NCBI GenBank assembly: GCA_032158295.1
Contig: CM063253.1
Location: 2,511,001-2,575,000 of the forward strand
Direction: 5' to 3'
Length of the DNA stretch: 64,000 nucleotides
DNA from: Pycnopodia helianthoides
Taxonomy: Eukaryota; Echinodermata; Asteroidea; Forcipulatida; Asteriidae
Shown piece by piece: positions 46,201 through 57,655 of the stretch. Under the pieces are notes generated by a model, which saw nothing but the letters and a program-made list of their open reading frames with translations, was not told the DNA's origin and did no database searches. Each line of letters opens with the position of its first letter. The stretch's first letter is position 1. The translations under genes were made by a program, and so were the position numbers.

Positions 46201-49200
46201 TATTTGAATTGATTTGGAGACCTCACGCGTGAGGTCTCGAAATCAAGCATCTGAAAGCACACAACTTCTTGTGACAAGGGTGTTTTTTCTTCCATTATTA
46301 TCTCGCAACTTCGACGACCAATTGAGTTCAAATTTTCACAGGTTTGTTATTTTGTGCATATGTTGAGATACACCAAGTGAGAAGACTGGTCTTTGACAAT
46401 TACTAAAAGTGTCCAGTGTCTTTAAACAAATGCCAGATTAGTCAATAATATGGAAACACTTTTTGCTTTGCACTTGAAAGTTGTTATGCTTAGAAATCTT
46501 CTGTAGATCAACACTTGTAAACGAGTACACAAAAACAAAAATTGAGAAGACTTTTTTGAAAATGTTGACTTACAGAGTAGACATTTTCTTCTGGTGGGGC
46601 TTTGGTAGTTGGTGATCCTAGAGGATTGTCGTAGCTCGGCTGGAGATAGACTGTGCTCTCCTCCATGCGCTTTTTCTGTTCCTCCACCTCCTTTTGCTTG
46701 TTGCCCAGCACAATTTCAAACAGATCCTTCAAGGCTATGACCAGCTCATCAGCCTGAGATTAAGTCATTTATTTAAAATCATTTATTAATGGCTCATTAA
46801 AAAATGTACAAATTGCAGCATCATCTGAAATCCCGGGTGGGATTCAAACCCACGACTGTTGCCATTCTAGAGCAGATGTCTTACCAACTAGACCACTGAG
46901 ATTGCCCGGTAGCCAGAGACAGTTTGAATCCTATATTGGTGAAAGGGTAAAACCAAATAATATTCTGTATCCCCGGAGCAAATTTAACATTTGAAGTTAT
47001 TATTATTATTATATATTGCTGGTAATGAAACCAAGGATGCCTCATAAGTGAACTTAATCACTGTAGCTGGCAAGCCTGAGGAAACCAGTAAACAAGGGTG
47101 CTTGCTATGTGAACCAGAAACACTAGGGCTAACCCCTAAAAGTCTTCCATGATAAGTGTTCCGGGTTCTTTTGCGTACCTGATTTTGTGTCTTGATGGCG
47201 AAGAATTTGTGGTTGCCAGCTTCACCGTAGATGTAGCCAAAGGCTCGCTTGTCAGAGGGATCTCTTGAAATGAACGAGATCTTAATGACGTCGTGTGTGT
47301 GTAGATTTGACTGCCAAAGAAATGATAACAATTAATAACAATAATAACAATAGGTATTTATAAAGCGCTTTTACATGGAGATCAAAGCGCTGAACAAGAA
47401 TAATAGCTACGGTGTAGTGAACCCTGCAAGTGCCGCCAACATTCTGAAACGTCAAACTAAGTATCCATTCACAGGCTGCCAACGTTCCCATACGTTCTAC
47501 TACTCGACCCCAAAAAATATATAATTGCCCTCTGGATAAAGAAATGCCAAAACACGACCGGCACGGAACCCTTCGAGTGTCGCCAACGTTCTGAAACGTC
47601 ATACTGAATCTCCATCCACAGGCCGCCAACGTTCCGTTACGTTCTACTACTCGACATAACAAAATAATAATTTTTTTATTATTAAATGGCTGGCCTGTGG
47701 ATACAGAATTACTAAAACAAGGCTGGCACTGTAAGGGTTAAGACGCATCCTAAAAAAAGTTATAGACGGGGAGTTCCTGATGCTGAGGGGAACGCCGTTC
47801 AAAAATGATGATTAAAAAAATTATTAAGCACAGACGGCAAGATAATCCTGACTACATGTATATTGGCACCTGTTTCTGGGGTGTCCTCAAACACTGTACA
47901 ATTACGAACAACCCATGACGATGATGTAAAAAAACAAAAAAACAATCCAAAATAAGTAAAAGATTGTTTATCCAGTATACCAACACAATGATTCATTTTG
48001 CTAAATGTACTATTTTGGTTACCAGTTGTTTTACTTATTATAATTATTATTATTACATATTTCTGGTAATGAAACCAAGGATGCCTCATAAGTGAACCTA
48101 ACCACTGTAGCTCGCAAGACTGAGGAAACTCTGTAAACAAGGGTGCTTGCTATGTGAGCAAGAAACCCCGGGGGTTAACCCCTACTCTTCCATGATAAGT
48201 GTTCTGGGTTCTTTTACATGCACTGCCAATCCTACACAGGACCTACAGCTAAATGTCCCATCCACAGGACAAAGCAATTATTGTAAAGTGTCTTGCTTAA
48301 GGACACACGTGCCACGACCGGGACTCGGACCCACACTCTGCTAATCAGAAACACCAGAGCTTGAGTTCGGGTGCTGTTAAGTCGCTCAGCCATGACACGC
48401 CACACTTAATGTGTGCTCAAAGATGGCATCTTTACTGCAATGTGCTTCTGAACTTGTTAAGAGCAAAATGTACACAATAAATTTGTTATTATTATTATCA
48501 AAAACATTTTTATCCCTTTTTACATTTTTTATCAGGATTATGTAATATGAACTTCATAATGATTTAAGAACAACTACATATCTTACCAATGACTTCAAGT
48601 CAATAATCTTAATGCCGTCCAATGACACGTTGACAATGATCTGCTGCTTGTGTTCTCCGGCCGTTTTGACAAGGGCCTGTTGGTTATTAAGACAGTTACA
48701 AAGGAAAGTTAATTGGAGAACGATGTCTCAACGGCCAAATTGCTTGGTGAAGAATATTTTGTTTCTGAGACACTGTTTTTAGCACAAACAACTTGTGCAT
48801 GGAGCTTTAATGTATCACCGCCTACATTGGCTCAGTCTTTTAAAACCCTCAATGAGGCACCTGTTTGGGCGATTGTAACTGCAGTACGTTGTATGGGCCG
48901 ACAGTACATGCTGACAGTACATGCTGACAAGTTTTGTCAGAAGGTTTAATTTTTGTGTGTGTGCATGTTTTGAACAATTTCTTAATCTAAGTGTGTTGTT
49001 TACATGTCCATGTAGTGCCTGGTTAAATTTAAGCTTATTTGTTTGCTTAATTAACGGATTTCATAATTTGGTTCATCATCCATCGACAATTGACAGATCG
49101 ACTTTGTACACAAAAAATGCTGGCAGAGTTTTGTTCTGCCCTTTCTAACCAAACCACTGTTCCAAGTTGATTGATATCCCCCTCTAGGACGTGTGGCATG

Positions 49201-50937
49201 GTCCAGCTTATGATATTGTGGCATATGAACCGGTGTGTACGATGTGGTTAAGACAATGTGCTGACAACGTGCCTCATTTGAGGGTTTAAACAGTGGTCAG
49301 CCTCCAATCTAGTCTTGGTTCAGGAAAGCTCCACTCCTGTTGTTTATTTCCCTCGCCACTAGAGGGCGCTATCAACCACAACTCCTGTTGTCCATTTCCC
49401 TTGCCGATAGAGGGCGCTATCAACCACGAACCGCTATCACCCCAAGAACTGCTAGCACAGGACAATCTTGGCACTTTCATAAAAATCTCCCCCTCAAAAC
49501 AGGGAGGAAGCTATACACACTCACTGGCAATCCATTACGTAATACCTCTTATGAGTGTAAGAAGACTCTGTGATTGGGAACTCCTATGATAGTGGTCTAG
49601 GGTGAGAGCCGCCCTCTTCTGGCGATGGATAATGGGAAGATAGCAATAACAGGAGGGTCTTGAACCAAGACTACCCCCAATCCAGTCCATTACCAAACAG
49701 TGGAAAGTCGAAAGCTGGGTCCTCGCACTACTATACCACACCTAAACATACTTTTTGTGCTTTTCTGTGAGGGAATGTCTTATAATGCTAAAGATAAGGA
49801 GTAATTCCAAACTAAAATTTGAGAGACATTATGAAGGCAACGTGCCCCTTAAAGTGTGTTCTAGATGGACTACAAGACATCATAACTTTTACAATTGATT
49901 TTTCAACAGAATTACTTAAAACAACTTTCACCTACCTTTAATTTTCCCATGGAGTCCAGACACATCTTGTCCCCTCTTGCCTCCGCAACGGTATCAATAC
50001 CAATCATCTTGGCTCGGAAGTTCTCCCCAAATGCCTTAAACCGCGCCTCTCTCTCCTCTGTTTGACAGGTTTGATGGAGAAAAATCGTATTCCTTTAAAA
50101 CTCACATACAGGTTTTATACGTCTTATAAGGTAGGGTCATAGATTGGTAAGTACTCCAAAAATTAATGACCATGAAAACTTAATCATGGCAGGCCTGGAA
50201 TTTCATCTCAGAGAGGGCAAAGGCCATTTTCATTTTGGAAAGGGCACTTCCATTGGAAAAACTTTAAGTCTATGGAAAGCTTTTGAAGGAGGCACCAAGG
50301 CCAAGACCGGGTCAACGAAGGCCATGGCCTCTGTGGCCTCCGTGTAATTCCAGGCCTGGATGCCACTGTAATGCAGAAGGTTGTGACAGTTACACGAGAC
50401 TCAAATACCCACTTGTGATCACCAAAAAGACTACATGTACATTGTGTACTGGCTGGTCGATGACTCGTGTGCACATGGCCCATACACAATTTTGTCTATA
50501 ATTTACACTGAACTTTTCACTGTCTCTGTTATCTCATCTCATTGTTATGCAACTTATGGAATCAATCATGATAAATCCTTTAAACAGGAAAATACACTGT
50601 TTTAAATACAGTTTTATTTCAATTGACTCTCCTTAATGCATCTTTTCAGCACAATTTTGTGTCCAATACTTTAAAGAAAACAAAGAACAAGTTACTAATG
50701 AATTTCAAAGTTTGAACAATTAACAACTTGTTTATAATTTTGGGTTGAACAAAGAAAAAGTGACAAATTTTCACAGGTTTGTTATTTCATGATGGTTGAT
50801 AAAACAAACCATGTACACTGTCTGCTCATTTCGTCAGCTTAAACAATCTTGTACAATACCTTTAATACATTGAACATAGTTGCAGGATTTAATATTGTTT
50901 TGACTTCCATGAACTTACCTCTCTTTTTATTCGACAT
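37215..50937 (-). CDS. Disabled homolog (DAB1/DAB2-type PTB clathrin adaptor)
   Basis: Cytosolic endocytic adaptor that binds NPxY tails of LDL-receptor-family proteins through a PTB domain and recruits AP-2, clathrin and EH-domain proteins. Minus-strand coding exons: 50919-50937, 49936-50057, 48587-48676, 47179-47310, 46574-46753, 44711-44803, 39776-40038, 37215-39089 (TGA 37215-37217). About 920 aa. The PTB domain fills residues ~10-140: [58 protein letters not shown] and [15 protein letters not shown] match DAB1/DAB2 closely. The long tail carries repeated DPF/NPF motifs ([44 protein letters not shown]) and two DLFGD/DLFGG boxes. The N-terminus before the PTB is very short ([14 protein letters not shown]), so a longer alternative start is possible. 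Exon 7 contains a one-base frame break (separate entry). DAB1 and DAB2 split in vertebrates; the DPF-rich tail resembles DAB2 more. Confidence 0.93.
38756..38880 (-). repeat. 21-bp tandem repeat coding for a Gln-Ala-Pro-Met-Gly-Met array in Dab
   Basis: Four to six units of CATGCCCATGGG.GCCTGCTG encode consecutive MQQAPMG heptads (minus strand), with GMGQ variants further on. In frame; a low-complexity linker between the DPF motif clusters. Confidence 0.85.
39776..40038 (-). other. Dab exon 7 with an internal one-base frame break
   Basis: The exon enters in phase 0 ([18 protein letters not shown]...SDPFAPAV) and must leave in phase 0 ([11 protein letters not shown] joining [16 protein letters not shown]). 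Its length is 263, not a multiple of three. The first half reads correctly in one frame and the last ~45 codons in another; the switch falls in the C-rich run near 39915-39930. Reading straight on in the first frame loses the DLFGD box. Most likely a lost base in a C run of the assembly; a true mutation is less likely because everything downstream is well preserved. Confidence 0.8.
40650..40835. mobile_element. TAAAGCC-ended miniature element (copy 1)
   Basis: TAAAGCCTGGTTCAAACTTC and the inverse GAAGTATGAACCAGGCTTA, arms continuing through TGCGAATGCGA / TCGCATTCGCA. About 186 bp in a Dab intron. Confidence 0.85.
41183..41500 (-). CDS. Unrecognised open exon inside a Dab intron
   Basis: A 106-codon open stretch on the minus strand runs from a CAG acceptor-like site (exon would start at 41500, phase 0) to a strong GTGAGT donor after 41183, also phase 0. 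An internal ATG at 41428 would start an 82-codon version. The composition looks coding: GC-rich third positions and few rare residues. It contains an RGVRF element of the PP1-docking RVxF type followed by EIEYFPP, and a Trp-rich segment ([26 protein letters not shown]). It could be a phase-0 cassette exon of Dab between exons 6 and 7, or the first exon of a nested gene. I do not recognise the family. Confidence 0.45.
41880..42240. mobile_element. tRNA-like SINE fragments
   Basis: Minus-strand tRNA-like segment 41945-42010 (GAGATAGCTCAGTTGGTAGA-type A-box region) preceded by ACAAGGGAAACAAACTGGGT. A second tail fragment is at 42185-42240. Same family as 2806-3003. Confidence 0.55.
42759..42934. 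mobile_element. TAAAGCC-ended miniature element (copy 2)
   Basis: TAAAGCCCGGTTCATACTTC and GGAAGTATGAACCGGACTT, with the shared centre GACGTCACAGCTCTGTTTTC. Confidence 0.85.
43090..44460. other. Dab intron with unassigned repeats
   Basis: 43100-43170 and 43640-43740 share GGACTCGGACT-type words in inverse orientation, suggesting an old foldback element. 44290-44470 resembles 17240-17410 (AAAAAGTAGGAACATTTTA). No exon seen. Confidence 0.4.
44464..44640. mobile_element. Head-to-head second-type SINE fragments forming a palindrome
   Basis: CCCTTTCACCGACGTGTGTA and its inverse GTCGGTGAAAGGG, with CTGTATACTCAGTACTT and AAGTACTGAGTATACA, make a palindrome around a TTTTTTTTCACAGAACTCGG loop. Confidence 0.75.
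44990..45252 (-). mobile_element. Leu-tRNA-headed SINE, diverged
   Basis: On the minus strand the head GTGGCCGAGTGG and CACAAGTGTCATGACCGGAA followed by ATTCAAACCCACACTGTGCT in the B-box region. The body diverges early. Confidence 0.65.
45290..46032 (+). mobile_element. Leu-type SINE split by a family A element
   Basis: GAATCCCGGTCATGACACTT, TTAAGCAAGATACTTAA, then the insertion, then TTAACTATAAATGCTTCTCT and a GAGCGCTATAAAGAGCCACT tail. A TTAA in the SINE body was the target. Confidence 0.7.
45404..45798 (-). mobile_element. TTAA miniature element family A (copy 4)
   Basis: Intact ends (TTAAAGGAACATTACAGAAT ... ATTCTGTAATGTTCCTTTAA); body close to copy 2. Confidence 0.92.
46044..46425 (+). 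mobile_element. TTAA miniature element family B (copy 3)
   Basis: TTAAAGGCCCTGGACACTAT and AAAGTGTCCAGTGTCTTTAA. Centre GACCTCACGCGTGAGGTC as in copy 2. It lies about 150 bases beyond the Dab exon 5 donor, inside Dab intron 5. Confidence 0.9.
46826..46990 (-). mobile_element. Second tRNA-type SINE in a Dab intron
   Basis: GGTGGGATTCAAACCCACGA on the plus strand is the inverse B box; GGTAAAACCAAATAATATTC and the GCAAATTTAACAT tail follow. Confidence 0.7.
47000..47178 (-). mobile_element. Leu-type SINE fragment touching the Dab exon 4 donor
   Basis: CTGGTAATGAAACCAAGGAT, TCATAAGTGAACTTAATCAC, AACAAGGGTGCTTGCTATGT and CCATGATAAGTGTTC match 48045-48401. Similarity runs to GGGTTCTTTTGCGTA, whose last bases are the inverse of the donor GTACGC. 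Confidence 0.75.
48045..48401 (-). mobile_element. Leu-tRNA-headed SINE, GGTAATGAAACC subfamily
   Basis: Full copy: TTATTATTATTACATATTTC tail on the left to the CTCAGCCATGACACGCC head on the right. Sister copies are at 51225-51593 (minus) and 54318-54650 (plus). Confidence 0.85.
49310..49690. mobile_element. Inverted-repeat element with a 48-bp internal duplication
   Basis: Ends CTAGTCTTGGTTCA and TGAACCAAGACTACC are inverse. Inside, ACTCCTGTTGT..ATTTCCCT and TAGAGGGCGCTATCAACCAC are present twice (49333 and 49381). Dab intron. Confidence 0.7.
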
Positions 50938-50972
50938 TGTGTTTGGCTCTAAACAATCATTACCCAGAGAAC
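50919..50972 (-). other. Dab first coding exon with 5' UTR part
   Basis: The minus strand has an acceptor (TTTTGTGCAG) ending at 50973, about 35 noncoding bases, ATG at 50937-50935, and a donor GTAAGT after 50919. Only six and a third codons are coding, so a noncoding exon must lie upstream. Confidence 0.65.
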
Positions 50973-51224
50973 CTGCACAAAACAGAGGAAAACACTGATA
51001 AGGAAGAGCTCCGTTTATTATTATTATTATAAGTGTTCTCCCTCAACAGAGGTCCACTGGCAAATGCCAGTTAAAAAACCAGAGGACCAGTAAAAACCCA
51101 CTCCAAGTGCTTCCAGCTGGCTAGTTCAGTATTGAAAAGCTTCTTTATCATGCGGTGGGCTTGTAAAATGACAAGTTGAATGGTTCCCCTGGCCATCATT
51201 AAAAAGTTAAGGGCAAACTCTGAT

Positions 51225-51593
51225 TATTACATGTATTTCTGGAAATGAAACCAAGGATGCCTCATAAGTGAACTTGATCACTGTAGCTCACGAGCCTGAG
51301 GAAACCTGTAAACAAGGGTGCTTGTTACGTGAACCAGAAACACCGGGGTTAACCCCTACTGTTCCCTATATACTCTTCCACGATAAGTGCTCCGAGTTAT
51401 TTTACATGCACTACTACCAATCCTAGTACACGGACCTCCGGCTTAATGTCCCATCCGCATGACAAAGCTATCATGGTAAAGTATCTTTGCCCAATGACAC
51501 AAGTGCCACGACCGGACTCGAACCCACACTCTGCCGATCAGAAACACCAGAGTTTTAATCTGGTGCTTCTAACCGCCCGTCCACGACTCCCCA
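51225..51593 (-). mobile_element. Leu-tRNA-headed SINE, GGTAATGAAACC subfamily
   Basis: TTTCTGGAAATGAAACCAAG through CGACCGGACTCGAACCCACA to CGTCCACGACTCC. Located upstream of the Dab coding start. Confidence 0.8.
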
Positions 51594-52043
51594 CTAGTAA
51601 TATACTTCAAGAACATGTCACAAAAAGTAAAACAGGTTTTAGTGTTAACCTGTACGTCCTATGTTAAAATGAGAGAAAAATATTTTCCTTTATTTATCAA
51701 CGTATCTACTTTGCAAAATTTTGTCATGCAAAATGTGCTTTTTGTCTCAATTTAACAGTTTATGTGCATAAACTCAGGCCTTGCGCTTTTAGTTGTTCGT
51801 AAAATAGCCCACCGGGCTAGCAAAATGTGCACTCAGAAAGTTTTAAGCAGCCCAGATTTGATCATTTATAAATGTATCTTTCTGATGTATCACAACCAGT
51901 TTAATGATCAAATGAAGTTAACTTTAGAGGTTAAAAAAATAAAGTTAATTTTTCATTAGGCAGGCATCAAAAAGTCTGATATCAAATAAAAGTTTTGAAT
52001 TTGTCATCACTGCAAAACCAGCAGGAAAGAAACACCAACCATT

Positions 52044-52674
52044 AATCCCGCTAAGCAAAATTTAACCCAACACTTTACACCTTTAGAGCACACGAAACAT
52101 TGTAGACTACTCCTAGTAACTTAAAGGAACATTACATAATTGGTTTTTGCTAACAAAACACTTGCTGGCAGTGTAAGCACTTTATAATCCACAATATACA
52201 TAAACTGACAAACCTACTAGAAGTTTGAGATCGATCAGCCATCTGGGTCACGAGAAAATAGTAAAAAAACGATTACACATTTGCATGAAATCATATAGAT
52301 TCAACAAATGAATAAAACGCTCACTGAGCGATAAACTCCAATCGGAAAATTAGTTTATTTATTTCTCATCAAATATGGCATTTCAGACAGAAATATTTCA
52401 AGGGATGTTTTCTACTATCATCATCATTAGACCACGTAAGTTTTATGTAAATCTGTGATCAGAAAAAAAAATTGACAAGTTTTTTTCTTACCAATTCTGT
52501 AACGTTCCTTTAAGAGTGTCAACCCCACTAATCCAAAATTAACCCAATACTATACCTTTAGACACGTTAGAACAAACGGAACATTGTAGACTAGTAAAGT
52601 GGTAATCCCACTAATCTAAGTTCACCCTACATGTACTTTATACTTTTAGAGCAAACGAAGCATTTGTAGACTAC
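52044..52674. repeat. Three-unit tandem repeat interrupted by a family A element
   Basis: Units at 52044-52118, 52519-52598 and 52602-52674 share AATCC.CTAA, a short A-rich stretch, ACCTTTAGA or ACTTTTAGA, and CATTGTAGACTA. Family A is inserted between units 1 and 2. Confidence 0.7.
52121..52512 (+). mobile_element. TTAA miniature element family A (copy 5)
   Basis: TTAAAGGAACATTACATAAT ... AATTCTGTAACGTTCCTTTAA-type ends, typical body. Confidence 0.92.
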
Positions 52675-53156
52675 AAACTAAACATGGTGAAAAAATATGC
52701 AGCACAAGTTTGGCACACAATGTACAACGGGTACAAGAACATGAACAGCACAGGTGCCTGTAATGTAGACGATAAATATTGATACCTACTGTACTGTAAA
52801 TGTAAATATTTTCCAAGAATTGTTGTTGTCTTCAGATGCAGAATACTCATAAGTCTCACAGTACTCCTGAAATGCACATTGCAAACTGATCACAATGAAA
52901 AAGGGGGTGGATCCAACCTAACCTTACAGACCTCAGTTGTGTTTGTGTAACCTATGGACCCAACCGATCTACACACAGGCACATGAAGTTATCAACATTT
53001 CCAGAAGCAATCACGGGCAGGAGCAACTTTTTTCACAGACTAAAAGGGTGCATGCCAACCAAACTGAGACGTTGCCTAATTGTTCAAGTTGTCCGCATAA
53101 AAACTTTGTCTTTTCATCACGACGTTAAAAATATCAGATAGAGTAAAAGTTCTTAC

Positions 53157-53290
53157 CCAGGAGTAAAAAGGTGGCTCGTGCGTCACTGGAACTTGGGAGT
53201 TGACTTCAGCAGCAGGAAAAGAACAAGGCTGGTGGTGCATTGGTCCCAACCAGAGCTCTCAGTGACCCTTGTACTGTACCAGAGATCTAC
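53157..53290 (-). other. Candidate Dab 5' noncoding exon
   Basis: A strong minus-strand donor (CTGG then GTAAGA at 53156-53151) ends an open GC-richer stretch about 2.2 kb upstream of the first coding exon. The right boundary is a guess, and no TATA box or initiator was identified. The region 53700-53900, with a GCCATTTTGT-type stretch on both strands, is another possible promoter site. Confidence 0.3.
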
Positions 53291-54317
53291 ACAGGGCAAA
53301 CAACCCCCCAATAACACTTGTAAGATAAGGCCAAACAAATACAAAATTGTGTGTGCTGTACCTAAGATTAAGTTCTTTCTTTAATTCTTTTTCCTACGAC
53401 ATGTTTTCATCACGGACAAATACTATGCAAACTTTTAAAACATATATAATAAGTTTGTACATGTTGTATCAATACAAGCGATATACTTGATGTAATCTCT
53501 GCGATGTAGTGTACACATATAAACACATTCTAGCAGGGACAAATGTATGTGAACATGTTGCAAACTTTGTATTTAGATAAAAGGTAGGGCCTACAGGTAA
53601 ACCATGAGTAAAGCAGAGCAAAGACCAATAAATCTACACTATGTAATACAAGCATGGTCTTTGCTCTATGGTAAAAACTACAAATACATTGATCTTAATA
53701 CTTTTGCGTAGAAATACACGTTTCACGGTTCTTAAGCTAGCGTATCCGGCCGAGTTGTGTGCCGATGTGCGAATTACAACCAAGTGCAAACAAATATGTA
53801 TACATGGTCCGCCATTTTGTGAAGTCAAAACACTTCGGTGCTACAAAATGGCTGACTGTGTTAGTTCACAAAGTAAAAGAAAAAAACCACACAATTTCGA
53901 GGGATGTTTGCGTGAATCATAGTACTTTTAAAACATCTTTCCAACCATATCCATTTCCTAACAAATGCTTTTTATAGCCCAGAGCACCCAATCAGATGGC
54001 ATTGTGTACATGTGTACCTGTAATAAGAATGGACTTGATCATTACGTTTTAAAACTTGATTCTCTACATTGTACTTGTTGACACAGCAGACTGATCCGGT
54101 CAAATTTTTAACTCAAGGTTAGACGGAAATACACTTTGAAACTTCACAATAACAAAAAGTGGACTGTTGAACCATGGAGAAAAATAAAAAAAATTTAAAA
54201 ACCTCCATGGTTGCATACCCTTCTTGGTGAATCATTTGATTTGATTTCATTATTTTTGTATGTGTACCAATACAATGTACCAGATCTGATAATTCATGGA
54301 GGCAAATATAAACATCC

Positions 54318-54650
54318 AGACTGGACTCAAGCTCTGGTGTTTCTGATCAGCAGAGTGTGGGTTGGAGCGAATCCCGGTCATAGCACTTACATGTAGCAAG
54401 ATGCTTTACTAGGATTGCTTAGTTGTCCTTCGGATAGGACATTATAAGCCGTAGGTCTTGTGTGCTAGGATTGGTAGCGCACGTAAAAGAACCCAGAACA
54501 CTTAGAAGAGTAGGGGTTTAACCCCGGTGTTTCTGGTTCACACAGCAAGCACCCTTGTTCACATGTTTCCTCGGGCGTGCGAGCTACAGTGATTAAGTTC
54601 ACTTATGAGGCATCCTTGGTTTCTATGCATTACCAGGATACTAACAATTG
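54318..54650 (+). mobile_element. Leu-type SINE, GGTAATGAAACC subfamily, 5' truncated
   Basis: GACTGGACTCAAGCTCTGGT, AAAGAACCCAGAACACTTAG and ATGAGGCATCCTTGGTTTCT in order. The tRNA A-box half is absent. Confidence 0.8.
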
Positions 54651-54659
54651 CTTTGGTTT

Positions 54660-55530
54660 CGGTTCATTACCATTTATCTACATGTACTCAGGCGAGATGT
54701 AAACACACAGGCGCTCGTGGCCACATGTGCAGACAAAATGTTCCAATAAAAAATGATGTACATAACACTGCACTTTTTGTCATTTGATCGGTGGAACACG
54801 CGTCACGTGTCATACTTTATTTTGCCATGTATCAATGTTCCAACTATCCAAAATGTATGTAATATAATGTGTCCTATATTGATAACTATAGGACGCTTGG
54901 GACACTTTGCAGCTCTGCTTTGATCGTACTAATAGAATTTTAATTGCGTACTGCATGTATTGATCAGCAGCCGTGTAAGTGTGCGCACCAACACTCGCAC
55001 GGCTATGAATGCGGAACTCTCGCTTTAGCCAACCGGTCTTAGTTAAACAGCTCCAGCTACCTCTTCATCAGCCGTTTAATACCTTATCATGCCTTGAATT
55101 TCGTTTTCAAAAGGGCACGGCAATTTCCCCCAAATTAAGGGCACCCAATGAGGAAAATTTGAATTTGTATTGAAGGTTTTTAAGGGCACCCACAGCAATT
55201 GCTGTGGTGCCATGCGAAAATCAAGGCCTGCCTTATTGTTGAATCAAATACTAATTGTCAAAACTTGTTTCAGTTTCTTATTGTTGAGATCAATTACGAA
55301 TTATATGAAAAAGTATCAGATGACAAGGAACTATGTGTGAGGTACAGTGTACAATGTATATAAAACAATTATGATGTATCTCATTCATAATACAATTGTT
55401 GCAGAATATAATCACCAGGTGAAATATGGACTGTTCCATTTCACTGGGCTTCACCTCATATATGCATCCATATTTATATAATAATATGTAGAGGTTCCCT
55501 TTATCGAACCATGATCACACTTCCCTTACC
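54660..55530. other. Noncoding spacer
   Basis: No gene seen. 55090-55230 holds a dispersed repeat fragment (AAGGGCACGGCAATT, AAGGGCACCCACAGC) that recalls 14040-14130 and 50190-50350 (AGGCACCAAGGCCAAGACC). Confidence 0.4.
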
Positions 55531-55531
55531 C

Positions 55532-55920
55532 TTAAAGGAACATTACAGAATTGGTTTTTGCTAACAAAACAGTTGCTGGCAGTGTAAGCACTTTATGTAA
55601 TATCCACCATGACAAACCTACTACTAGAAGTTTGAGATCGATCGGTCATCTGGGTCACGAGAAAATAGTGAAAAACTGATTACACATTTGCATGAAATCA
55701 TATAGATTCAACGAATGAATAAAACGCTCACTGAGCGATAAACTCCAATCGGCAAATTAGTTTATTTTCATTTCTCATCAAATATGGCATTTCAGACATA
55801 TTTCAAGGGATGTTTTCTACTATCCTCATCATTAGACCGTGTAAGTTTTATGTAAATCTGTGACCAAAAAGTATATTTTACAAGTTTTTATTTCTTACCA
55901 ATTCTGTAATGTTTCTTTAA
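55532..55920 (+). mobile_element. TTAA miniature element family A (copy 6)
   Basis: TTAAAGGAACATTACAGAAT ... ATTCTGTAATGTTTCTTTAA, typical body. Confidence 0.92.
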
Positions 55921-57655
55921 CTATGAAGCTTATCAGGCATGACATACATATCAACATACTGGGACAGTAAATATACATGTGGGACATTATGCTAAACAAT
56001 GTACATGCATTGTACACTGGTCAGGCAGGTCCCTGAACGCAGCCTGTATTGTTTTCAAAATACAAAGCATCCAGCAAAGCATACAATAATACTAGCAATG
56101 TAGCAAGAAAAGTTCTCCTCAAATAATGATATAAGTAAATACATGACTGTGAAAAGAATAAACAGTGCAACAAAAGCTTGCACACATTTTTTACAAATGC
56201 ACCATCAATGGTTAAACAAGTACATTGATACTCATTGTATTTATTGTACACAGGACATTCACCAGTGCATGATGAACACACAAACATCCCATCTTGAGGC
56301 AAGGCTTAGTGTAAGCAGTGATTGTTTACAGAACAGGTGTTCAATGGTGTCCTTTTACGAAAAACAAAGCTCCCAAACAACAGGGTGAGCTCATGCAGGA
56401 AGGCATGTGAACATGAGCAAAGAGGAAGGTCCAGGTCCTGTCATGCAGCCCTTTTAAAAAAATGTACATATATGTACACACTACATGTCAGGGTTTGCCC
56501 TTACACTAGCCAGCAGGACCAGTTAACTCGTTAATTCACTTTTCACTTGTCCGTCAGCTTTTTCAGTAGTCCATGTTAATTATTCCAACACTGAACTAGC
56601 TACCGGAACAATTGGAGTGAATTCTGAGTAGTTTTAACCGGCCTTTGGCCAGCGGATCACTGTTCAGGGAGAACTCTGCATACCTTATGACCAAGAATAA
56701 CATTTTTGGTTGTCACTTACGTATGTACAAGTGTGCCACACACGTTACAATTCTATATAGCTATTGCTTAATGCACAGGACAAGACTAAACTGTGCGTTT
56801 GCCTCATATATAAACATATCAGGTATGTTTTCTATATTTTTTTTTCATTTCCTGGTCCTCGATGGTCTGTCATTAATCTACAACAACTGTTTTAGTAATT
56901 AGAGATAAAAGGTTGAAAATGAAGGGAAAAAAGTACATAAGTGCAAAGAAGTGTAAATCAGGAACATTCCTACATCTACAGTCCCATGAATAAAAATGTA
57001 CTTCAAACACCAAAGCCCTGTGGGCCAACAGCTCTACTCAGACATCTGGCATTCTTAACACAATCTGTGTTAAATTGGGTGTGCATACATTACACTGTAA
57101 AATGTATAACCTGTACATATATGTCCTTGGCAAGGCAAACTACTAGACTTGTTCTCAAGTCTGAGATTGTGGTTATTCTGAGCTGCATCAGCCATGCAAA
57201 AAGACGCCCCCTCCCACATCCTCCACGCTTTTACACACACCCTAACCCGCGATCATAGATTAATGTCGGAAGTTAATCCACAAGAGGGAGCTGTTTCGGG
57301 CAATAGTGTATTAGCTACCAGGTAGACTAAACAAAAAAACGCGATCACTGACTTGGAACCGAGTCTAGGCAACTATGCACAGTTGTTACAATGTACCATG
57401 TACAATAATAGGAAGATCCATACAGAGAACATGACACAGGAATTTACATGTACAGGTACCTGTGTCTGCATACTGCACATTGCTTGTGTTCATCAGGTCA
57501 GGGCCACTTTTACTTTAAAGAGTTGGTCTGTACACCATGAGTTAAATCAATCACAGACCATACCATCTCCAGTGGTTATAAACCCCTCAAGGTATTGGTG
57601 CACACTTCAAGCAGTGTATGGGGTCATTCAGACCATTCTAGTACTAAAGTTGGTT
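55921..57655. other. Noncoding spacer
   Basis: No gene seen. Rich in ACATGTAC and TGTACA words. 56490-56690 holds a fragment of the GCCAGTTAA..AGCCAG dispersed repeat also at 40570-40650 and 51040-51200. Confidence 0.4.
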
